The notes below the pieces were generated by a model. That model saw only the letters and a list, made by a program, of their open reading frames with translations. It made no database searches and was not told the origin of the DNA. This document shows positions 1-6,497 of a stretch of 27,056 bases of DNA, piece by piece. The DNA is from RGIG9060 sp036307825 (GTDB taxonomy: Bacteria; Spirochaetota; Spirochaetia; Treponematales; Treponemataceae), in assembly GCA_036307825.1 (NCBI GenBank), contig JAXJWW010000039.1:1-27056 (forward strand). Direction: 5' to 3'. The position numbers were made by a program, and so were the translations under genes. Within the stretch, counting starts at the first letter, position 1. Each line of letters opens with the position of its first letter.

Positions 1-18
1 AATAATAATAATAATAAT
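1..18. repeat. AAT trinucleotide tract at window edge
   Basis: Six uninterrupted AAT units run to the left edge of the window, so the full tract may be longer. It lies about 30 bases upstream of the ribosome binding site of the lipoprotein gene at 61, within or next to its promoter (a GATAAT-like -10 lies at 28-33). Changes in repeat number could alter promoter spacing, but nothing in the sequence proves this. Confidence 0.6.
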
Positions 19-60
19 AGAATATAGATAATATTTTTAGTTTTTTAAGGAGATTTCCCT

Positions 61-528
61 ATGAAAAAGATTTTATTTATGATGCTTATGGCATGTGCAT
101 TTCTTTTTACAGGATGTGCATATTGGTTTGAATTTTTGAGTGCTACAGTAACTGTTATTAACGAATCAGATGGTACATTATACTGTATACCACGCTATAA
201 TGGTTGTAGTGAAGATGATAAAATAAGAACTATCAATCCAAATTCTGAAGTTACATTCGAAACAGTAAAAGGTTGGAATACTAAAAGTGAAATTAAAAAG
301 AATGGCGATGTATTTAAATTTTATTATGCAAGAGAAGCTGCTTGGGAATTAATAAAAAAAGACGATTGGTATAAAGAAGACGACATGGATCATAATGCAT
401 GGGGTTTTACAGATATCTGGGTTAAGGCTGGATATGTAACTCTACTAGTATTAGAAGGGAAACAATCTCAAAGTTATACAGTAAAAATTACTGATACAAA
501 TGTTTACATATATAGCAATGAAGAATAA
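61..528 (+). CDS. small putative lipoprotein of unknown function
   Basis: This encodes 155 residues. The N-terminus has a lysine pair, a hydrophobic stretch and a lipobox (Phe-Thr-Gly-Cys, Cys at residue 19), so the mature protein should be lipid-anchored in a membrane. The start is supported by AAGGAGA at 47-53, seven bases before the ATG. The mature part is rich in aromatic and charged residues and appears to be a small beta-rich domain; I recognise no family. It is monocistronic: an AAT repeat and AT-rich promoter region precede it and a hairpin terminator follows at 545. Function is not assigned. Confidence 0.75.
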   Translation: MKKILFMMLMACAFLFTGCAYWFEFLSATVTVINESDGTLYCIPRYNGCSEDDKIRTINPNSEVTFETVKGWNTKSEIKKNGDVFKFYYAREAAWELIKKDDWYKEDDMDHNAWGFTDIWVKAGYVTLLVLEGKQSQSYTVKITDTNVYIYSNEE

Positions 529-544
529 TTTTTAATTTATGAAT

Positions 545-581
545 AAAAATCTTGTGCTGATTTCGGTACAAGATTTTTTTT
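545..581 (+). terminator. intrinsic terminator of the small lipoprotein gene
   Basis: An 11-base perfect stem (545-555 with 568-578) has a 12-base loop and runs into a T tract. It lies 17 bases after the stop codon. Confidence 0.8.
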
Positions 582-641
582 GTAAATTTTTTCTAGCGTT
601 TTTTAAAAGTAAAAAACACAAAAACACATCTTTTCCCCTAC

Positions 642-670
642 TTTACTATTTCTGTAAAACTTGCTAAACT
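642..670 (+). promoter_or_regulatory. possible guaB promoter
   Basis: TTTACT at 642-647 and TAAACT at 665-670 are separated by 17 bases. This puts the start of transcription near 677, about 29 bases before the guaB ATG. The boxes are imperfect and the region is AT-rich, so the call is tentative. Confidence 0.3.
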
Positions 671-705
671 TATTCATTGAAACTTTTTTAAATCAAGGAA
701 AATTT

Positions 706-2208
706 ATGGCTTATTATTTTGAAGAACCTTCACACACTTTTGGAGAGTATTTATTAGTTCCTGGATATTCATCAGCAGAATGTATTCCTGCAAATGTAGA
801 TTTAAAAACACCTCTTGTTAAGTTCAAAAAAGGTGAAAAACCTTCCCTTACAATGAATATTCCTTTGGTTTCTGCCATTATGCAGTCAGTTTCTGACGAT
901 AAACTTGCAATCGCCCTTGCAAAAGAAGGTGGAATTTCTTTCATCTATGGTTCACAATCAATTGAAGACCAAGCTGCAATGGTTGCAAGAGTAAAAGGTC
1001 ATAAAGCAGGATTTGTAACTTCAGATTCAAATATCAAACCTGACCAAACTTTAGCCGAAGTTCTTGCTCTTAAAGAAAAAACAGGACACTCAACTGTTGC
1101 TGTTACAGAAGACGGAACTGCAAACGGAAAACTTTGTGGTATCATCACAAGTAGAGATTTCAGAATCAATCACACACCAACTGATGCAAAAGTTCGTGAT
1201 TACATGACACCTTTCAAAGACTTGATTACAGGACAAGATGGAATCACTTTATCACAAGCAAACGAACTTATCTGGAAACATAAATTAAATTCACTTCCTA
1301 TCATTGATAAAGATGGAAACATGAAATACATGGTTTTCAGAAAAGACTACGCAACACACGAAGCTCATCCACTTGAAAACTTAGATTCAAAACAAAGATA
1401 TATCGTAGGTGCTGGTATCAACACTCGGGACTACATGGAAAGAGTTCCAGCACTTTTAGAAGCAGGAGTTGATGTTCTTTGTTTGGATTCTTCAGAAGGA
1501 TTTACAGAATGGCAACGCAGAGCTTTACAAGACATTCACGCAAAATTCGGCGACAATGTAAAAGTTGGAGCTGGAAATGTTGTTGACCGCGATGGCTTTA
1601 TGTTCCTTGCAGAAGCTGGAGCTGACTTTGTAAAAATCGGTATTGGTGGTGGTTCAATCTGTATCACTCGTGAACAAAAAGGTATCGGTCGTGGACAAGC
1701 AACAGCAACAATCGAAGTTGCAAAAGCACGAGACGAATATTATGCAAAAACTGGTATCTACATCCCAATTTGTTCAGACGGTGGAATTGTACACGATTAT
1801 CACATGACACTTGCTCTTGCAATGGGTGCAGACTTCATCATGTTAGGAAGATACTTTGCTCGTTTTGATGAAAGTCCTACAAATAAACTCATCATTAACG
1901 GAAATTATGTAAAAGAATACTGGGGAGAAGGTTCAAATCGTGCTCGTAACTGGCAACGCTACGATATGGGTGGAGCTTCAAAACTTTCTTTTGAAGAAGG
2001 TGTTGATTCTTATGTTCCATACGCAGGAAGTTTGCATGACAATGTAAATATGAGTATGAGTAAAATCCGTCACACAATGTGTAACTGTGGTGCAATGACA
2101 ATCCCTGAATTGCAAGAAAAAGCAAAAATTACTTTGGTTTCACAAGCATCAATTGCTGAAGGTTCAGCTCACGATGTTGTTGTAAAATCAACTTCAATTC
2201 AGTCATAA
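706..2208 (+). CDS. guaB: IMP dehydrogenase (Tritrichomonas-like class)
   Basis: This enzyme oxidises IMP to XMP with NAD+, the committed step of GTP synthesis, in the cytoplasm. I start it at the ATG at 706, which has AAGGAA at 695-700; an in-frame TTG at 661 would add 15 residues of unconserved sequence. The 500-residue protein has a TIM barrel interrupted by a CBS pair at roughly 100-220. The active-site loop is Gly-Gly-Gly-Ser-Ile-Cys-Ile-Thr-Arg, with the catalytic Cys at 319. The flap carries Arg418 and Tyr419 (Asn-Trp-Gln-Arg-Tyr-Asp). From memory, these numbers and much of the C-terminal wording match the enzyme of the protist Tritrichomonas foetus rather than typical Escherichia coli or Bacillus GuaB. 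It is a single gene followed by a strong terminator. Confidence 0.95.
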   Translation: MAYYFEEPSHTFGEYLLVPGYSSAECIPANVDLKTPLVKFKKGEKPSLTMNIPLVSAIMQSVSDDKLAIALAKEGGISFIYGSQSIEDQAAMVARVKGHKAGFVTSDSNIKPDQTLAEVLALKEKTGHSTVAVTEDGTANGKLCGIITSRDFRINHTPTDAKVRDYMTPFKDLITGQDGITLSQANELIWKHKLNSLPIIDKDGNMKYMVFRKDYATHEAHPLENLDSKQRYIVGAGINTRDYMERVPALLEAGVDVLCLDSSEGFTEWQRRALQDIHAKFGDNVKVGAGNVVDRDGFMFLAEAGADFVKIGIGGGSICITREQKGIGRGQATATIEVAKARDEYYAKTGIYIPICSDGGIVHDYHMTLALAMGADFIMLGRYFARFDESPTNKLIINGNYVKEYWGEGSNRARNWQRYDMGGASKLSFEEGVDSYVPYAGSLHDNVNMSMSKIRHTMCNCGAMTIPELQEKAKITLVSQASIAEGSAHDVVVKSTSIQS

Positions 2209-2231
2209 TTTACACTTAAATTTATTTATAT

Positions 2232-2278
2232 AAAAGCGACTTTTAATGAAACATTTTCGTTAAAGTCGCTTTTTTTTT
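2232..2278 (+). terminator. guaB intrinsic terminator
   Basis: A long stem (AAAAGCGACTTT paired with AAAGTCGCTTTT) ends in eight or more T residues. It starts 24 bases after the guaB stop. Confidence 0.85.
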
Positions 2279-2281
2279 ATT

Positions 2282-2329
2282 TAAAAACAAAAAGACTTTT
2301 GACAATAAAACTCATGCCAAAAGTCTTTT
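2282..2329 (-). terminator. terminator of the leftward ACT/PaaK operon
   Basis: AAAAGACTTTTG at 2290-2301 pairs with CAAAAGTCTTTT at 2318-2329. Read on the minus strand the hairpin ends in a T-rich tract. It lies about 55 bases beyond the ACT-domain gene, placed back to back with the guaB terminator. Confidence 0.75.
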
Positions 2330-2384
2330 CTTTTAAGTCAAAGATTTAGTTCAAATAACTAAAATACCAATATTACTTAAAAAA

Positions 2385-2771
2385 TTATTTAAGAACTTCA
2401 AGTCCTTTTTGAGGATCTTCGACCTTGAAAATGATAATTGCTGTATCACCTGTTTTTTCAAGAGAAGCATAAAGATATTCGATATTGATACCGTTTTTTT
2501 CAAAAAGTTGCATTACATCATACAAACTTCCAACTTTATCATTGATACTTACAGCCAAAACATCTGTTGTTCTTGTTGTAAATTTTGCTTCTTTAAGAAT
2601 TTCCAAAGCTTTATCTGATTCATCTGTAATGATACGCAAAATACCAAAATCAGCAGTATCTGCAATCATCAAGGCTTTTAAGTTAATTCCACCTTCTTTC
2701 AAAATTCTTGTAACATCAGCGATTCTTCCTGCTGTGTTTTCCAAAAAAACTGAAATTTGTTTAATAATCAT
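2385..2771 (-). CDS. tandem ACT-domain protein
   Basis: A 128-residue protein made of two ACT-type ligand-binding folds: about residues 1-65 (starting Ile-Ile-Lys-Gln-Ile-Ser-Val, with Leu-Glu-Asn-Thr-Ala-Gly-Arg) and 70-128 (with Asp-Lys-Val-Gly-Ser-Leu-Tyr-Asp-Val). Stand-alone ACT pairs usually bind amino acids and regulate a partner enzyme. I start at 2771, where GGAGG precedes the ATG by four bases; an upstream ATG at 2792 would put the ribosome binding site inside the gene. It is the last gene of a leftward cluster with a PaaK-type ligase. That pairing recurs in anaerobes and suggests sensing of an aromatic or branched amino acid. The ligand is not known from sequence. Confidence 0.85.
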   Translation of the reverse strand: MIIKQISVFLENTAGRIADVTRILKEGGINLKALMIADTADFGILRIITDESDKALEILKEAKFTTRTTDVLAVSINDKVGSLYDVMQLFEKNGINIEYLYASLEKTGDTAIIIFKVEDPQKGLEVLK

Positions 2772-2823
2772 ATTTCCTCCAAAAAAAATCAATGAGGAAA
2801 TTTACATTTCCGAATTGATTTTT

Positions 2824-2928
2824 TTACGCTGTTTCGCAGCTTTGTGAGAAACAGCAGTTGATAAGAAAGTTTGCAACGCAAACTTTAGATAAAAACTTCG
2901 ACGCTATTTTAGAAGAAGTTTTTATCAT
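2824..2928 (-). repeat. triple-hairpin intergenic repeat with a 34-codon ORF
   Basis: Three perfect inverted repeats lie in tandem between the PaaK-like gene and the ACT gene: 2828-2835 with 2848-2855, 2866-2874 with 2878-2886, and 2888-2899 with 2915-2926. None is followed by a T tract on either strand, so they are not simple terminators. A decayed relative lies near 11485-11543 on the plus strand; the two share the 17-mer GTTGCAAACTTTCTTAT. On the minus strand the block also reads as an open frame from ATG 2928 to TAA 2824 behind AGGAGG. It encodes a 34-residue peptide with four Cys, but the spacing from AGGAGG to ATG is only two bases. Confidence 0.6.
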
Positions 2929-2947
2929 TTCCTCCTATATAAATAAA

Positions 2948-4252
2948 TTATAATTTTCGATTATCGATAACTCGTTTTGCTTTTCCTGTTGAACGCTCAA
3001 TAGATTTTGGTTCAACAAGTTTTATTTTAAGCATAATACCTAATTTGCTCTTCATTACAGAAGCAATAGTATTTCTCAAAGCTTCCATTCCCTTTGTTTC
3101 GTCAGTAAATTGTTCTGGACTAACTTCAACATGAAGTTCAGCTTCGTCAAGGTGAGTTTCTTCGTTGCGATTTACAACGATTAAGTAGTTAGGTTCAACA
3201 CCTTGAATTTCAACCAAGGCATTTTCAATTTGACTTGGGAAAACATTTACACCACGAATAATCAACATATCGTCTGTTCGTCCAAACAAGCGATGGATTT
3301 TTCGAGTTGTTCGTCCACAAGAACAAGGTTCTGTCATGATATAAGTGATATCTCTTGTTCTGTATCGAATAAGAGGTGTTCCTTCTTTTGTAATAGTTGT
3401 AATTACAAGTTCACCTTTTTGTCCATCTGGAACAGGTTGTTCAGTTTCAGGGTCGATAATTTCTGGGAACCATAAATCTTCGTTTACATGCATTCCGTTT
3501 TGAGCTTCACATTCAAAAGCAACTCCCGGACCTGTAATTTCAGTTAAACCGTAAATATCGTAAGCTTTAATTCCCCAAGCAGTTTCGATTTGATTACGCA
3601 TTCCTTCTGACCAAGGTTCAGCACCTAAACAAGCAGCTCGTAATGAAAAATCTTTTACATCAACGCCCATTTCTTTTGCTTGTTCTGCCATATACATTGC
3701 GTAAGATGGAGTACAAGTAAAAAGATTTGATTTAAAATCTCTCATCAACATAAGTTGTTTTTGAGTATTTCCAGAAGAAATAGGAACTACAGTTGCACCA
3801 AGTTTTCTTGAGCCATGATGAACTCCCATTCCACCTGTAAAAAGTCCGTAACCGTAGGCATTTTGAATTGTATCATTGTGTGTAGCGCCAGCACCTGATA
3901 AAGTTCTTGCCATACCTTCAGCCCAGTCATCTAAATCTTTTGCTGTGTAAGCGTCAACTACAGGAGTTCCAGTTGTTCCAGAAGACATGTGAATTTCTAC
4001 AATTTCAGATTGAGGAACAGCTAAAAGTCCATAAGGATAGGTATCTCGTAAATCAGTCTTTGTTGTAAAAGGCAATTTGCTGATATCTGATAAACACTTG
4101 ATATCTGAAGGTTTAATTCCAGCTTTATCAAGTTTTTCTTTGTAAAATGGAACAGTATTATAAACTCGTTCCACGAGATTCTTGAGTCGTGCAAATTGCA
4201 AGGCTCTAAGAGAATCTACATTCATACATTCATGCTCTGGATTCCAAATCAT
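2948..4252 (-). CDS. PaaK-family CoA ligase (phenylacetate-CoA ligase-like)
   Basis: This adenylate-forming enzyme activates an aryl or other carboxylic acid with ATP and transfers it to coenzyme A. The start at 4252 has AAGGA eight bases upstream and gives 434 residues, usual for the family. A longer frame from 4333 would run into the upstream gene and is not needed. The phosphate-binding motif is at residues 90-97 (Ser-Ser-Gly-Thr-Thr-Gly-Thr-Pro). Further on are Arg-Tyr-Arg-Thr-Arg-Asp and, in the C-terminal domain, Asp-Asp-Met-Leu-Ile-Ile-Arg-Gly-Val-Asn-Val-Phe-Pro. It begins two bases after the stop of the radical SAM gene, so the two are co-transcribed and probably translationally coupled. 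With the ACT protein downstream, a role in aryl- or branched-acid CoA metabolism from amino acids is plausible. The real substrate cannot be read from sequence. Confidence 0.88.
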   Translation of the reverse strand: MIWNPEHECMNVDSLRALQFARLKNLVERVYNTVPFYKEKLDKAGIKPSDIKCLSDISKLPFTTKTDLRDTYPYGLLAVPQSEIVEIHMSSGTTGTPVVDAYTAKDLDDWAEGMARTLSGAGATHNDTIQNAYGYGLFTGGMGVHHGSRKLGATVVPISSGNTQKQLMLMRDFKSNLFTCTPSYAMYMAEQAKEMGVDVKDFSLRAACLGAEPWSEGMRNQIETAWGIKAYDIYGLTEITGPGVAFECEAQNGMHVNEDLWFPEIIDPETEQPVPDGQKGELVITTITKEGTPLIRYRTRDITYIMTEPCSCGRTTRKIHRLFGRTDDMLIIRGVNVFPSQIENALVEIQGVEPNYLIVVNRNEETHLDEAELHVEVSPEQFTDETKGMEALRNTIASVMKSKLGIMLKIKLVEPKSIERSTGKAKRVIDNRKL

Positions 4253-4254
4253 AA

Positions 4255-5448
4255 TTAATATCCTTTTATTTTTTTGCCGAATAGCATATTTTGATAACAG
4301 CGTAAACAGCCAGGGAAAATTCCTCCTTCGCATTCGCTAATTGCTCTACGGAATTTATTAGCTCTTTCGCCATTGTAAATTTCTTTGAATGATTGTTCTT
4401 TGATGTTTCCAAGAGGATATTCTGAATAGTCAGCACAGAAACAAACATCACCATTATAATTGATATTTGCCTGACACCAAGGAACGATACAATGATTTCT
4501 AACAGGAACTTCAAGTTTTGAGTAATATTCGTGTGTTTTTTCTGGATTCAAGGCAGGAACTGTAATTGATAAATATCCGTAGTCTGTGCTGTGAATTGTA
4601 TCCAAAATTTGATGAAGTTCAGCACCGTCGATATTTTCATTATAGCCAGTATTGTAACCTTCCAAACAGTAAATATCTGTTCCAAGTTTTTCTTTGAAAT
4701 AAGCTTTGTGTTTTGCAAAAATTTCGTCGTTTGTGTATGTACCAAGATTGTACATGTGAAGATCGATTTCTAAATCTTTACAAGCAACTGCTAAATCTGC
4801 CAAACTTTTGTAGTTTTTATTTGTAACAGTTGTAACAACACCCATAATAGGTAAAGTTGAACCTTGTTTTTTCTTTTCACGATTGATTGCTTCAAATCCT
4901 TTAATAACTCTATCGTAACTACCAGGTCCACGCATTTCATCGTTAACATCTTTGAAAGCATCCAAACTTACAAAAATAACATTCCATTTATCTTTTACAA
5001 TTTGTTCAGCATATTTTTCTAGCAAAGTTCCGTTTGTGTTAATAGAACAGAAACTTCCTTTAGACTGAATATAACGAACAAGTTCAAATAAATCTGGATA
5101 AAGGAAAGGTTCACCTCCCCAAAGATAATAAACAGGCTTTTTTTCTGCCAATTCATCAATCATTTTTTTGTATGTTTCTACAGGAACGATAGATTTTGCT
5201 TCATTTGCGGCAAATTCACCTTTCAAAACACCTTTATCTCCTCGCTGTCCACACATAACACAACGAAGATTACACAAAGGAGTTAACTTCATGTAAATAA
5301 GACAAAAGTTTTTCATGTGGTCGTAATTTTCATAATGGCGTTTCATCAATTTTGTTCTTTCCATTTTGAAAAATCCACGAGCCATTTTAAAAGCAAGTCC
5401 TAAGTTTTTGTGTAAAAGCATAGGCACAACTGACATATTAAATTTCAT
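4255..5448 (-). CDS. radical SAM/SPASM protein
   Basis: This 397-residue protein has the radical SAM cluster motif Cys-X3-Cys-X2-Cys at 59, 63 and 66. A C-terminal SPASM-type region follows with Cys at 320, 325, 336, 338, 373, 381 and 384, enough for two auxiliary iron-sulfur clusters. The Gly-Gly-Glu-Pro motif after the core (Trp-Gly-Gly-Glu-Pro-Phe-Leu) binds the SAM amino group. Such proteins modify peptides, proteins or small molecules under anaerobic conditions. The start is supported by GGGGAG six bases before the ATG. It lies between a short-chain dehydrogenase and a PaaK-like ligase in one leftward operon. No sulfatase lies nearby; the only peptide candidate is the doubtful 34-codon frame at 2824-2928. 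Confidence 0.88.
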   Translation of the reverse strand: MKFNMSVVPMLLHKNLGLAFKMARGFFKMERTKLMKRHYENYDHMKNFCLIYMKLTPLCNLRCVMCGQRGDKGVLKGEFAANEAKSIVPVETYKKMIDELAEKKPVYYLWGGEPFLYPDLFELVRYIQSKGSFCSINTNGTLLEKYAEQIVKDKWNVIFVSLDAFKDVNDEMRGPGSYDRVIKGFEAINREKKKQGSTLPIMGVVTTVTNKNYKSLADLAVACKDLEIDLHMYNLGTYTNDEIFAKHKAYFKEKLGTDIYCLEGYNTGYNENIDGAELHQILDTIHSTDYGYLSITVPALNPEKTHEYYSKLEVPVRNHCIVPWCQANINYNGDVCFCADYSEYPLGNIKEQSFKEIYNGERANKFRRAISECEGGIFPGCLRCYQNMLFGKKIKGY

Positions 5449-5477
5449 AATATTCTCCCCTAAAAATCAAACTTAAA

Positions 5478-6284
5478 TTATTTAGTTAATGATGATATTG
5501 ACTTTGACAAAGTCCATGCTAAAAAATTCTTTGGAATTAAGCCCGAAAAGAAAGCTACAATTTTGTTTGTAAAACCTGCTCGAACATAAGAGCGTTTTTT
5601 AAGAACTGATTTTACAGCAACTTTTGCAACAGCTTCAGCTGTCATTCCATTATTATAAGAAAATTTCTTATATTTTTCACTTTGGATACCACAGTTTGCA
5701 TCAAATTCTGTTCGAATATATCCAGGTTGAACACAAGTTACATTTACACCATACTTTGAAAGTTCATGGCGTAAAGCAAGGGAATAATTTAGAACATAAG
5801 ATTTACTTGCAGCATAAGAAGCAAACATTGGAGTTGGCTGATTTCCTGCAATAGAACCGATGTTCAAAATTGAGCCTGATTTATTTTCTTGCATTTGTTT
5901 ACCAAAAATTGCACACATTTGAGTTAATGCAATTATGTTTAAGTTAAGCATTGGTAAAACTTTTTCACCTAATTCAACACTTGAACCAAAAAGCCCACAA
6001 CCAGCATTGTTGATAAGTAAATCTACAACAATAGAATTTTCTTTACAAAAATCAAAAACCTTCACACTGGCATTTTCACTAGCTAAGTCTATAGAAAAAG
6101 TTTTTACATTTATGGAATTAGATTCAACAAGTTCTTTACTTAAATCAACAAGTTTACTTTCTGAACGAGCAACTAAAACTAAATTCCATCCTTTTTTTGC
6201 TAAAATTTTAGCAATTTCCTTTCCTACACCACCTGATGCTCCTGTAATAAGAGCCCATTTATTATTTTCATTTAAATTCTTCAT
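5478..6284 (-). CDS. short-chain dehydrogenase/reductase
   Basis: A 268-residue classical SDR. The dinucleotide motif Thr-Gly-Ala-Ser-Gly-Gly-Val-Gly is at residues 14-21 and Asn-Asn-Ala-Gly at 92-95. The catalytic Ser144, Tyr157 and Lys161 (Tyr-Ala-Ala-Ser-Lys) are all present. The C-terminal tail is hydrophobic, as in SDRs associated with membranes or lipids. It is first in the leftward operon, 29 bases upstream of the radical SAM gene. There is no Shine-Dalgarno sequence before the ATG; instead an extended -10 box ends 10 bases before it, so translation probably begins on an almost leaderless mRNA. The substrate is unknown. Confidence 0.9.
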   Translation of the reverse strand: MKNLNENNKWALITGASGGVGKEIAKILAKKGWNLVLVARSESKLVDLSKELVESNSINVKTFSIDLASENASVKVFDFCKENSIVVDLLINNAGCGLFGSSVELGEKVLPMLNLNIIALTQMCAIFGKQMQENKSGSILNIGSIAGNQPTPMFASYAASKSYVLNYSLALRHELSKYGVNVTCVQPGYIRTEFDANCGIQSEKYKKFSYNNGMTAEAVAKVAVKSVLKKRSYVRAGFTNKIVAFFSGLIPKNFLAWTLSKSISSLTK

Positions 6285-6294
6285 AAGCGATGAA

Positions 6295-6323
6295 ATTGTA
6301 TCATAAATTCATTTTTTTTTCTA
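6295..6323 (-). promoter_or_regulatory. promoter of the SDR operon, nearly leaderless
   Basis: On the minus strand TGATACAAT (6303-6295) is an extended -10 box, with a weak TAGAAA -35 seventeen bases further upstream. Transcription should start near 6288, about four bases before the ATG at 6284. Confidence 0.55.
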
Positions 6324-6377
6324 CTACGAGTTAATGTATATAGATGTAAGTAAATGTTAACAAATGTCATATACCCC

Positions 6378-6406
6378 TTGAATATATCCCCATAATTTTA
6401 TAGAAT
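6378..6406 (+). promoter_or_regulatory. fusA promoter
   Basis: TTGAAT at 6378-6383 and TAGAAT at 6401-6406 are separated by exactly 17 bases. This predicts a leader of about 85 bases before fusA. Confidence 0.55.
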
Positions 6407-6497
6407 AAAGAGAATAATTTTAATTCATTGCAGAAAGTTCTATCGCTAAAAGAAGCTTAAACTGCATAAAATATTTTTTTTGAGAGGTACAAACAGT

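Noticed and set aside
2485..2847. Plus-strand frames opposite the ACT gene
   Set aside because: They are shadows of a well-supported minus-strand gene and lack ribosome binding sites.
4253..4333. N-terminal extension of the PaaK-like protein from 4333
   Set aside because: It would overlap the radical SAM gene by about 80 bases. The ATG at 4252 has a good ribosome binding site and gives the family length.
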